Source: a bacterium
GTDB lineage: Bacteria; UBA9089; CG2-30-40-21
Reading direction: 5' to 3'
NCBI GenBank assembly: GCA_030018795.1
Contig: JASEHA010000132.1
Location: 1-6,613, forward strand
DNA: 6,613 nucleotides
Shown here: positions 1 through 6,079 of the stretch, one piece after another
Position numbering within the stretch: position 1 is the stretch's first letter
How the letters are laid out: each line of letters starts with the position of its first letter
Position numbers and translations under genes: made by a program
The notes under the pieces: model-generated
What the model was told of the DNA's origin: nothing
Databases searched by the model: none
Seen by the model: the letters and a program-made list of their open reading frames with translations, nothing else

Positions 1-1915
1 TATCAGAAAATGCCAGTCTGAATTGAGGATGAAATATCGGGTGCTGAAAGGGAATAATAAAATACTTGGCACCCAGCAAATCCAGCAGCCTTGAATACTC
101 GGCAATCCTCATTACTACTGTAGGTGTCTCAGGAGCAAGTCCCTGACTGATATTGATAAACTCTTGATATCTTTTGAGGATAGTTGGAGAATATCCGCCA
201 ATATTTGATATCCCATACATCATCCCACGGTCCAAGGAGGCATCATCAGTCATGGTAACGATACGGAAAGGTTCTTTGTCCTCTTTGTCCTGCTTTAGAA
301 AATCAACCATGTTTCTGTCCCATTCACAGCGGCTGTTATCAATAGTGGTGATATACGGAGAACAAAACATCCAGAGATCAACAAGGATAATGGCCGGGAT
401 CAGGTATCTTACCCATGCCCTGCCCCATTCCTTGCCGCATATGTAGAGAAGCATAGCCCCAAGCATAAGAAAAACAGCCCCAATAAACATAGACTTTTTG
501 GCTATCAAGAGCATTCCAGAAAGATGCTCCTTGAGGTCAGGGGCACCAAAGATTCTCTCCTCCAGTCCATAGCTTGCCTGAATCAAATTCTGCCACATAT
601 CTGTATCAATAAAAAACGATGCCAGCATGGACAGTATACCAAGGACAACAAATATCTGTGAGAATAAGACAACTTGCTTTTTCTTAGATAGCTCTATCAG
701 GCTGCTGCTGCCAAACCCAGCCAGAACCGCTATGCAAAATGTCCAGAGATACATCATTCGCCCTGGCACCCTGAACAGGTCAAAACCAGGCATGAACTCA
801 TAACATAATTTATACACAACAGTATATTTTCCAAAAGAGAGCAGAAGCGAAACTATTGCCAGTACAAAGAAAAGAATAGCAGACGCATTTCTTCTGGATA
901 CAATGGCCATTAGTGCCAATATCAATGGGATAATCCCCACATAACCGCAAACCTCATGCAGCAGCCCACGTCCCCAGTAAGGAATATCCAGAGAATTGCC
1001 AAAGAGCATTGGGAAAAAAAAGGATAGAATATTTTCAAAGGGGAATGATGAAAAGGTAATGAAGCTATATCCTGCCCCTTCGCTTCTGCTGGAATAGGCA
1101 GGCAATTCAAGGGCAGGGAATATCTGGATACATGCCAGACAGGCAGATAGCATGCCCATCATTCCCAATAATGGCAATAGCTTGATTGCCTTAGTATATT
1201 CCTTGTTGATAACAACCATTCCCAAACTAAAAAGAGCATAAATCCCGCTCAAAAGATAGGTGTAAAATGAGATTTGAGGATGGCCAGACAGAAATTGGAT
1301 GCTGGCTGCCAAAGCTCCAAGCAGTACATAGGAAAATTTCATGGTTTGAGCTATTTTCTCTATAGAGAACAGGATGAGTGGCAGCCAGATGCTGGCCGAA
1401 AATACACAGGCATGTCCAGCATAGAGATGGGTTATCTGAAACCCTGAGAACATAAATATCAAGGCTGCACTCAGGCTGCTCAGCCAATGACATCTTAGTG
1501 CTCGCATAAACATATATGTAAAACATCCGCATAAAAAGAGGTGGATAATAGCACTCCATGTTATCCCAAGGTGTGGTGGCAATAGGGTAAATATAGCCAG
1601 ATTTAGAGGATAGAACACTGCCGGCTGCATCCCTGCAGCACACGGTACCCCTGAAAATATGTAGGGATTCCACAGGGGAATAATGCCATCCTTAATCGTT
1701 TGGGCAACAAATGAACGCAAATAAAGCAGGTAATTGGTGATGTCTCCACCTGATAAAACCCGCGTGTCATCTATTGCTTTTTGAAAAAATAGGATACTGA
1801 GGATCAATAATCCTGGGAATACAAACCAGCTGGGATTTTTTATACCGCTCATTGAGGTAGTATTCCTGGCAGCAGACGGTGTAGCCTGGTCTTGATGCTT
1901 TTTCTTTTTGGACAT
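1..1915 (-). CDS. YfhO-family polytopic membrane protein, C-terminus beyond left edge
   Basis: The frame is open for 638 codons from ATG 1915-1913 to the left edge (last full codon 4-2). AAGGAG (1921-1926) lies 5 nt upstream of the start. The N-terminus is basic (MSKKKK). About 13 hydrophobic segments follow, the first near residues 28-47 and the last near 501-521, then a soluble-looking tail. Seen YfhO-type motifs are GGD at 56-58 just after the first membrane segment, IPLWNPYIFSGVP at 79-91, GHPQ at 211-214, FRVPGR at 381-386 and LLDLLGAKYFI near 611-621. Family knowledge: YfhO proteins are GT-C-like membrane enzymes, and Bacillus YfhO takes part in glycosylating lipoteichoic acid with a lipid-linked sugar donor. 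By analogy this could be an inner-membrane glycosyltransferase with D58 a candidate catalytic acid, but the substrate is unknown. A gap of 359 bp separates it from the methyltransferase upstream, so co-transcription is uncertain. I see no frameshift. Family members often exceed 800 residues, so a substantial C-terminal part is probably missing. Confidence 0.85.
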   Translation of the reverse strand, partial: MSKKKKHQDQATPSAARNTTSMSGIKNPSWFVFPGLLILSILFFQKAIDDTRVLSGGDITNYLLYLRSFVAQTIKDGIIPLWNPYIFSGVPCAAGMQPAVFYPLNLAIFTLLPPHLGITWSAIIHLFLCGCFTYMFMRALRCHWLSSLSAALIFMFSGFQITHLYAGHACVFSASIWLPLILFSIEKIAQTMKFSYVLLGALAASIQFLSGHPQISFYTYLLSGIYALFSLGMVVINKEYTKAIKLLPLLGMMGMLSACLACIQIFPALELPAYSSRSEGAGYSFITFSSFPFENILSFFFPMLFGNSLDIPYWGRGLLHEVCGYVGIIPLILALMAIVSRRNASAILFFVLAIVSLLLSFGKYTVVYKLCYEFMPGFDLFRVPGRMMYLWTFCIAVLAGFGSSSLIELSKKKQVVLFSQIFVVLGILSMLASFFIDTDMWQNLIQASYGLEERIFGAPDLKEHLSGMLLIAKKSMFIGAVFLMLGAMLLYICGKEWGRAWVRYLIPAIILVDLWMFCSPYITTIDNSRCEWDRNMVDFLKQDKEDKEPFRIVTMTDDASLDRGMMYGISNIGGYSPTILKRYQEFINISQGLAPETPTVVMRIAEYSRLLDLLGAKYFIIPFQHPIFHPQFRLAFSD

Positions 1916-2027
1916 TTCTTCTCCTTTTCTCTCCTTGTCATACTCACTACTATCATAATTTGCGATTTTATAGAACGAACTCTACCATCAAAGCATGAGA
2001 AATGAGTGTCCGGCTAATAAAGCAGGA

Positions 2028-2045
2028 CGCAGGCTAAAGCCTGCG
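2028..2045. repeat. Short palindromic hairpin repeat (CGCAGGCT stem)
   Basis: CGCAGGCT (2028-2035), a 2-nt AA centre, and AGCCTGCG (2038-2045) form a perfect 8-bp-arm inverted repeat. Read on the minus strand it is preceded by GGTAGT, and its layout (a TAGT-like tag, then a GC-rich stem around a tiny loop) resembles the two hairpins at 3152-3210, although the stem bases differ. It lies 13 bp from the next hairpin repeat. It has no following T-run and so does not look like an intrinsic terminator. The structure is certain; its membership of a genome-wide repeat family is inferred. Confidence 0.7.
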
Positions 2046-2057
2046 ACTACCAAGTTA

Positions 2058-2083
2058 GGTGGCACAGACATCCTTGTCTGTGG
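2058..2083. repeat. Imperfect copy of the GGTGGCACAGACA hairpin repeat
   Basis: The left part, GGTGGCACAGACA (2058-2070), is identical to the left arm of the perfect palindrome at 3248-3260. A TCCT loop follows, then TGTCTGTG (2075-2082), which pairs with CACAGACA as an 8-bp stem. The distal CCACC that would complete a 13-bp arm is absent, because the sequence continues GTATG. It therefore looks like a degraded copy of the element at 3248-3277. Its loop, TCCT, resembles the loop of that element read on the minus strand (TCCC). Confidence 0.7.
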
Positions 2084-2096
2084 TATGTGGCTGACC

Positions 2097-2140
2097 CATC
2101 AGGCTGTCAGAGAGGCTCTCTCCTGCCACTACTATACGAC
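2097..2140 (+). repeat. Dispersed repeat, copy 1 (short)
   Basis: This 44-nt copy matches 2166-2209 at 41 of 44 positions, giving a local tandem pair with a 69-bp period. It also matches the copy in the next gap. The core starts CATCAGGCTG and ends CTATACGAC. It contains AGAGAG-G-CTCTCT, a 6-bp-arm palindrome, within a wider imperfect stem (CAGG at 2100-2103 against CCTG at 2122-2125). No coding role is seen. Strand is assigned only to show that all three copies share one orientation. Confidence 0.75.
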
Positions 2141-2150
2141 TGTCACCAGA

Positions 2151-2232
2151 GCACCAGTCACCAGTCATCAGGCTGTCAGAGAGGCTTTCTCTTGCCCCTA
2201 CTATACGACAATTGATGGTTGACACGACAGTA
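2151..2232 (+). repeat. Dispersed repeat, copy 2 (82 nt, left flank of methyltransferase gene)
   Basis: Aligned without gaps to 3301-3382 it is identical at 72 of 82 positions, at a constant offset of 1150 bp. It starts GCACCAG, includes the AGAGAGGCTTTCT near-palindrome, CTATACGACAATTGAT, and ends GTTGACACGACAGTA. With the copy at 3301-3382 it brackets the complete methyltransferase gene as direct repeats. The ends show no obvious transposon-style terminal inverted repeats. Confidence 0.8.
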
Positions 2233-2274
2233 GGTTGTAATCCTTTCCTGCCTAACAGCCTCCAGCCTGCTTAC

Positions 2275-3108
2275 CTATCCTTTCTCCGCCAGAATCCCCT
2301 GATGATGGGCAAATATATATTTGATCAATGGGATATTACCCTGTTCAACCATCCCATGCCTCTTCATTATCCCATCCATCTCTTTGTTTGGTGCAAAATA
2401 TGGCAGGTTTTCAATCCCCCATTTGTAATGCTGTGCATGAGTGGTCTGTTGAAGCTGTTTTTTAAGGAATGGCATAAAACTGCCCAATATGTCACCAATT
2501 GGCAGGTCAAGGTCAGGCCACCAGGGAACGTCAACAAATGGCTTCTCAATGATGTGTAAGCCTTGAAACTTCAGATGCCTTTCAATCAAGCCAACATCCA
2601 TTAAACGGATATTCCCATGATTCCACGCCTCTCCAGTAATCTTATGCAGCAGATAGTGTATCCAGAAGCCATAGTTTATCCTGTTTGAGACAAACACAAG
2701 GACATATTTTTTTGAGGCACGAATCATCTCATCCAGTGTTGCCTTATAATCCATCATATGTGGCAGACAGGCAAAATTCCAGACAAGGTCAAACCCGGAT
2801 TCCTGAACAGATTCTTTTAGGTGATTCTCTGGGTTGCAGATAAAGTCTGCTTGCTTGAGACACCCTTCCTTCTTCCAGACTAACTTAGCCAGCTCAATCG
2901 CCTGCTGGTCAGGAAGCATGGTGGTTGTCTTTACCCCATGCTTGCCAAGGATAAGGCTGTTTATCCCTGCAATCCCCTTCATCCCATCAAACGGCCCCTC
3001 TAAAACACTGTCAATCCCAAGTGTTTTAAACAGCCTGACAAGATAATCATTCAGCGATAACCGTTCATAGGTTGTCCCAAGACCAAGATCATACTTTGTT
3101 ACTTCCAT
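2275..3108 (-). CDS. Class I-like SAM-dependent methyltransferase
   Basis: Complete 277-residue protein. ATG 3108-3106 follows a perfect AGGAGG (3114-3119) with a 5-nt spacer, which fixes the start; the stop is TAG at 2275-2277. The order of elements suggests a Rossmann-type methyltransferase: a putative motif I near residues 34-47 (SVLEGPFDGMKGIAGI), an acidic position near D67, a second strand ending ADFICNPENHL at 87-97, a motif IV-like FDLVWNFACLPHM at 106-118, and a strand VLVFVSN at 136-142. Motif I is divergent: it reads EGPFDG where many relatives have a D/E-x-G-x-G-x-G loop. The region after about residue 190 (including DVPWWPDLDL) is probably a specificity or dimer element. There is no signal peptide or membrane segment, so it should be cytoplasmic. 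The substrate is unknown. The downstream YfhO-like gene hints at surface glycan or lipid chemistry, but only by proximity. The gene is bracketed by 82-bp direct repeats. Confidence is good for the gene and moderate for the fold. Confidence 0.75.
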   Translation of the reverse strand: MEVTKYDLGLGTTYERLSLNDYLVRLFKTLGIDSVLEGPFDGMKGIAGINSLILGKHGVKTTTMLPDQQAIELAKLVWKKEGCLKQADFICNPENHLKESVQESGFDLVWNFACLPHMMDYKATLDEMIRASKKYVLVFVSNRINYGFWIHYLLHKITGEAWNHGNIRLMDVGLIERHLKFQGLHIIEKPFVDVPWWPDLDLPIGDILGSFMPFLKKQLQQTTHAQHYKWGIENLPYFAPNKEMDGIMKRHGMVEQGNIPLIKYIFAHHQGILAEKG

Positions 3109-3151
3109 TTGTTCCTCCTGAAATAGCAGTTAACATTTGGCCGTTAGCCGT

Positions 3152-3210
3152 TAGTAGCCCAGGATTCTATCCTGGTATATCTAATGCCAACATAGAATGT
3201 TGGGCTACTA
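3152..3210. repeat. Inverted pair of TAGTAGCC hairpin repeats with compensatory stem changes
   Basis: Two copies of one 27-nt element face each other: plus strand 3152-3178 and minus strand 3210-3184. Both begin TAGTAGCCCA. Copy 1 folds as CCAGGAT-TCT-ATCCTGG (3159-3175). Copy 2, in its own orientation, folds as CCAACAT-TCT-ATGTTGG (3203-3187). They are identical at 22 of 27 positions, and four of the five differences form two base-pair-preserving changes in the stem. The outer TAGTAGCCCA and TGGGCTACTA also pair as 10-bp arms, so the 59-nt block could alternatively form a three-way junction, although the outer helix would compete for the last three bases of each inner stem. Confidence 0.85.
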
Positions 3211-3247
3211 TTATCTTTATGTCAATTTTTTTATTGGAGTGCATATA

Positions 3248-3277
3248 GGTGGCACAGACAGGGATGTCTGTGCCACC
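3248..3277. repeat. Perfect 13-bp-arm palindrome (GGTGGCACAGACA)
   Basis: GGTGGCACAGACA (3248-3260), loop GGGA, then TGTCTGTGCCACC (3265-3277) is a perfect inverted repeat with 13-bp arms. The left arm recurs exactly at 2058-2070. No T-run follows on either strand, so a simple intrinsic terminator is unlikely. It sits 23 bp before the dispersed repeat copy at 3301-3382, and the same order (this hairpin, then the dispersed repeat) is seen in the 1916-2274 gap. Confidence 0.85.
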
Positions 3278-3300
3278 ATACAACAAACACATAGCAGTGT

Positions 3301-3382
3301 GCACCAGCCACCAGTCATCAGGCTGCCAGAGAGGCTCTCTTCTGCCTTTGCTATACGACAATTGATTGTTGACACGACACTA
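3301..3382 (+). repeat. Dispersed repeat, copy 3 (82 nt, right flank of methyltransferase gene)
   Basis: This copy matches 2151-2232 without gaps, with 10 substitutions in 82 positions, at an offset of exactly 1150 bp. The substitutions cluster around 3341-3350, between the AGAGAG-G-CTCTCT palindrome and CTATACGACAATTGAT. It is in the same orientation as copies 1 and 2. No coding function or recognisable mobile-element end is visible. Confidence 0.8.
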
Positions 3383-3419
3383 AAAACCCTCCCTACTTCT
3401 TCATGCCTTTGGAGTAAAT

Positions 3420-3456
3420 TCAAAAGTTATGAAGTTCAGAACTTCATAACTTTTGA
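3420..3456 (-). repeat. 37-nt palindrome overlapping the protease stop codon, possible terminator
   Basis: Arms of 18 bp (3420-3437 and 3439-3456) are perfectly complementary around a single central base at 3438, which is the first base (T) of the protease TGA stop codon as read on the minus strand. The right arm encodes the last residues of the protease (through KVMKF), and the left arm continues past the stop. In the minus-strand transcript this gives a long AT-rich stem with a loop of only a few bases, followed by AAUUUAC instead of a clean U-tract. It could be a 3'-end stabilising hairpin, a weak terminator or an inserted palindrome. The structure is certain; the function is not. Confidence 0.7.
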
Positions 3457-6030
3457 CCTAACGATAACTACCGTACACTTATCATCTTGCAGGTATTTAT
3501 TTGCCACCCGTTTTATATCATCCTTTGTAACCCCGTTAATCCTTGTCAGAAACATCCCTACCTCTTCATACCCAAGCCCATACAGCTCATTTAAGGCACA
3601 ATTAAAGCTATGAGCAGAGTTTGTTTGCATAGACTGCCAGTGCTCGCCAATCAGGGATGCCTTTGCCCTGGATAATTCCTCATCTGTGACATCCTCACCC
3701 TTAAGTATTGTTACCTCTTTCTTTATTCCTTCAAGGGCAGCATCTATCCTGTCCTTACCTGTGCCAATGTAAAAAACATATGCCCCAGGAGACAGCCCAA
3801 GCATGGAAAATACACCGACATAATAGGCCAGACCATACTTATCTCGCAGGTTAACAAAGAGCCTTGAACCCTTGCCAGAAAGGATAGAACTCATCACATC
3901 AAAGACATATTTGTCTGGATCCCCTACCCTCACCCCAGGAAACCCGAGCAGGATAATGCTTTGCTCCTTATCCTTTTCTTGAATTACCTGCCTTGACTCC
4001 TTTTGCTCTGCCTTCTCAGGGAATGATGATGATAATTTACACCCCTTTACCCCTGCCCATGTCTCTGAAACCTTCTGCCTTATCTCCTGTGCCTTTACAT
4101 CTCCAAAAACCGACAGAACCATATTGCCTGGCTGACAAAATGCCTGATGAAAGGCACTCAAGTCCTCATATTTTAACCCATTTACCGCTTCCTCTGTGCC
4201 AAGGCTGTTATGACGATATGGATGATCCTGCCACATATTCTCTCTTAAGATCCTTACCGCATAATTAAATGGGTCATCATCCTGTAATCTGATTGCTGCC
4301 ATGACTGCTTTTCTCTCCTTTTCCATCTCTTCTGCTGGAAAGGATGGGTTAAGCAGAACATCTGAAAGCAATGAGAGCCCTAAATCCAGATCCTCTTTTA
4401 ATACCTTAAAAGAACAGCCAAAGCTGTTATTGCCGCCATAGGCTGAGATGTCTCCACCCCGCGACTCTATTTCCTCAGCTATCTGCTTTGCATTGCGGTT
4501 TTTAGTGCCCTTGAGCATCATCTTCTGGACAAGATTGCATACCCCTTCCCTGCCCTTTTCCTCAAACAATACCCCTCCCTTAAAGACAGCGTTTACAGAG
4601 ACAATCGGCAGGCTGTCATCCTCAAGTACCAATAAAACAAGTCCATTATCATAAACAAATTTCTGAATTATTGGCTCTACTTTTACTTGTATGCTTGGAC
4701 TTATTGTATCTTTCTTAATCTTTGGCTTTAATATTCCAAGTGTCAAATTATTTTCACAAAGGTATTGTTTGGCAACACGGATAATATCATCCTCTGTTAC
4801 CTTCCTCACCCCTTCCACATAATCCTTATTAAAATTAATATTTCCGCAAACATACTCATTTGAGGCAATATCTGCTGCTTGAGATTCTACTGTTTCCTGA
4901 GAAAAGATAGAGGAGGCAATAACCATTTGCCGTGCCTTTTCCAGCTCCTCATCTGTAATATCACCTTGAGTCAATCTTTCAACCTCTTTCCAGATACTAT
5001 CCTGAGCCTTTTGCAGATTCTCATGTTCAAGGACAGCTGTAATCCCAAAAAGCCCTGGATACTGCGGGGTATATGACCAGGCATTAATGGAATAGACAAT
5101 ATTCTCTTTTTCCCTCAAGGTTTGGTAGAGCCTGGATGAGTTGCCCTGACCAAGGATAAGAGCCATAACATCTAAGGGATAAAGATCCCTGCTTCTGATG
5201 TCTGGAATATGAAAAGCCATTTCCAGATAGGCTGCCTTTATATCCTTTACATCCTCAAACATTCTTTTACCAATCTGTGCAGGCTCTTGGGGAAGATATA
5301 CTGGAGATATTGATGTTCTCTTAAAATCCTTAAAGTATTTGTTTATATTTTCCAGCATCTGAAAACTATTAAAATCACCTGCAACAGAAAGGATCATGTT
5401 GTTTGGCACATAAAATCGCTGGTAGTATTTCAGCAGATCATCCTGGGTCAGTTGAGCAAATATCCCCTTGTAGCCAATCACCGGGTACTGGTATGGGTGC
5501 TGAGAAAATGCCTCCTGCCATATCTTTCTTGAAAGATACTTATCCGGGTCATCATCACACATATCCATCTCCCTGAGAATAACCTCCTTTTCCTTTTCCA
5601 TCTCTGCTGGATCAAATGTTGCATTTGCAGCTGCATCAGCCAATATATCCAGGGCAATCTCAGCCTTATCCCTGGGCATAACCATATGGTAAACCGTTCT
5701 ATCCATAGAGGTATAACCACCCATCTCACCCCCTGATGCACTCACCTGTCGTCCTATCTCCCCTACCCCTCTCCTTTTTGTTCCCTTAAACAGCATGTGC
5801 TCAATAAGATGAGATATTCCGCTTCCCAGATACTCACCCTCATGGATACTGCCTGTCTTTACCCATAGCTGCACCGCAACAAGCGGGGCAGTATGCACCT
5901 CCTTGAAAACAACTACCAAACCATTATCAAGCACAACCCTTTCTGGCTTTTCCGTCCCTTCGGCATATATTGGCTGTGAGAATAATACTGATATTGCTAC
6001 AAATAATGCTATAAACCTGAAGTAATACAT
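3436..6030 (-). CDS. Secreted M16-family zinc protease, fused active and inactive halves
   Basis: Complete 864-residue protein. ATG 6030-6028 follows AGGAGG (6040-6045) with a 9-nt spacer. The start is supported by a Sec-type signal peptide: R5, a hydrophobic core near 6-20, and an IYA cleavage motif, giving likely processing after A23. It is a tandem of two M16 units (Pfam families Peptidase_M16 and Peptidase_M16_C): N-domain about 31-180, C-domain about 190-400, then the same layout about 452-605 and 612-830. The first unit has the inverted zinc motif HLIEH (H74, E77 catalytic, H78) and third ligand E154, exactly 76 residues past H78 as in processing peptidases. The second unit has NLVQK at 499-503 and A579 at the matching positions, so all zinc and catalytic residues are lost. 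An R...Y pair in the C-domain is kept in both (R300/Y313 and R723/Y736). The fused clam-shell should degrade or process peptides outside the cytoplasm. Its substrate is unknown; a PqqL-like name would be over-specific. The last codons lie in a palindrome. Confidence 0.93.
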   Translation of the reverse strand: MYYFRFIALFVAISVLFSQPIYAEGTEKPERVVLDNGLVVVFKEVHTAPLVAVQLWVKTGSIHEGEYLGSGISHLIEHMLFKGTKRRGVGEIGRQVSASGGEMGGYTSMDRTVYHMVMPRDKAEIALDILADAAANATFDPAEMEKEKEVILREMDMCDDDPDKYLSRKIWQEAFSQHPYQYPVIGYKGIFAQLTQDDLLKYYQRFYVPNNMILSVAGDFNSFQMLENINKYFKDFKRTSISPVYLPQEPAQIGKRMFEDVKDIKAAYLEMAFHIPDIRSRDLYPLDVMALILGQGNSSRLYQTLREKENIVYSINAWSYTPQYPGLFGITAVLEHENLQKAQDSIWKEVERLTQGDITDEELEKARQMVIASSIFSQETVESQAADIASNEYVCGNINFNKDYVEGVRKVTEDDIIRVAKQYLCENNLTLGILKPKIKKDTISPSIQVKVEPIIQKFVYDNGLVLLVLEDDSLPIVSVNAVFKGGVLFEEKGREGVCNLVQKMMLKGTKNRNAKQIAEEIESRGGDISAYGGNNSFGCSFKVLKEDLDLGLSLLSDVLLNPSFPAEEMEKERKAVMAAIRLQDDDPFNYAVRILRENMWQDHPYRHNSLGTEEAVNGLKYEDLSAFHQAFCQPGNMVLSVFGDVKAQEIRQKVSETWAGVKGCKLSSSFPEKAEQKESRQVIQEKDKEQSIILLGFPGVRVGDPDKYVFDVMSSILSGKGSRLFVNLRDKYGLAYYVGVFSMLGLSPGAYVFYIGTGKDRIDAALEGIKKEVTILKGEDVTDEELSRAKASLIGEHWQSMQTNSAHSFNCALNELYGLGYEEVGMFLTRINGVTKDDIKRVANKYLQDDKCTVVIVRSKVMKF

Positions 6031-6079
6031 TATATTTTTCCTCCTTTATTCTTTTTGCATGGATAACCAGCAATTCTCA

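Larger units (their letters stand above)
1916..2274. other. Intergenic gap between YfhO gene and methyltransferase gene, filled with repeats
   Basis: This 359-bp gap holds no credible gene. From left to right it contains the YfhO ribosome binding site (1921-1926), about 100 bp of AT-rich leader, an 8-bp-arm palindrome (2028-2045), an imperfect hairpin repeat (2058-2083), two copies of a dispersed repeat 69 bp apart (2097-2140 and 2151-2232), and about 40 bp before the methyltransferase stop codon. The only open frame across it on the plus strand translates the repeats themselves (peptides such as GGTDILVC), so I treat it as spurious. I found no convincing promoter for the YfhO gene and no U-tract terminator after the methyltransferase gene. 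Confidence 0.8.
3109..3435. other. Intergenic gap between methyltransferase and protease genes, filled with repeats
   Basis: The gap is 327 bp with no credible gene. It contains the methyltransferase ribosome binding site (3114-3119), a doubled CCGTTAG (3141-3154), an inverted pair of hairpins (3152-3210), an A/T-rich stretch (about 3211-3240), a perfect palindrome (3248-3277), a dispersed repeat copy (3301-3382), about 35 unassigned bases, and one arm of the palindrome that enters the protease gene (3420-3437). Open frames crossing it on both strands translate repeat sequence. A promoter for the methyltransferase should lie here if the gene is transcribed separately, but I could not identify one securely. 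Confidence 0.8.

Noticed and set aside
1227..1673. Minus-strand 148-codon open frame
   Set aside because: It is an out-of-frame shadow of the YfhO-family gene, whose own frame is unbroken and carries the family motifs.
1941..1985. Promoter for the YfhO gene (minus-strand TATGAT or TATAAA as -10)
   Set aside because: Both hexamers are plausible alone, but neither has a recognisable -35 at suitable spacing, and AT-rich leaders give such matches by chance.
1995..2222. Plus-strand 75-codon open frame
   Set aside because: It is made of the palindromic and dispersed repeats. The duplicated peptide (HQAVREALSC / HQAVREAFSC) and GGTDILVC come from the repeat DNA. It has no convincing ribosome binding site.
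2212..2559. Plus-strand 115-codon open frame antisense to the methyltransferase
   Set aside because: It lies opposite a well-supported gene with a perfect ribosome binding site, and its own peptide shows no recognisable features.
3197..3225. Promoter for the methyltransferase: perfect TTGACA on the minus strand at 3220-3225
   Set aside because: The A-rich stretch upstream is attractive, but the hexamer 17 bp downstream (CAACAT, inside the hairpin repeat) is a poor -10 box and neighbouring spacings are no better.
2097..3382. Possible CRISPR array
   Set aside because: The repeats are only three, two of them 69 bp apart and the third more than 1 kb away beyond a gene, with no regular spacers and no cas genes.
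3167..3613. Overlapping open frames on both strands across the 3109-3435 gap
   Set aside because: They translate the hairpin and dispersed repeats in several frames (GGTDIPVC, GGTDRDVC), and the plus-strand one runs antisense into the protease gene.
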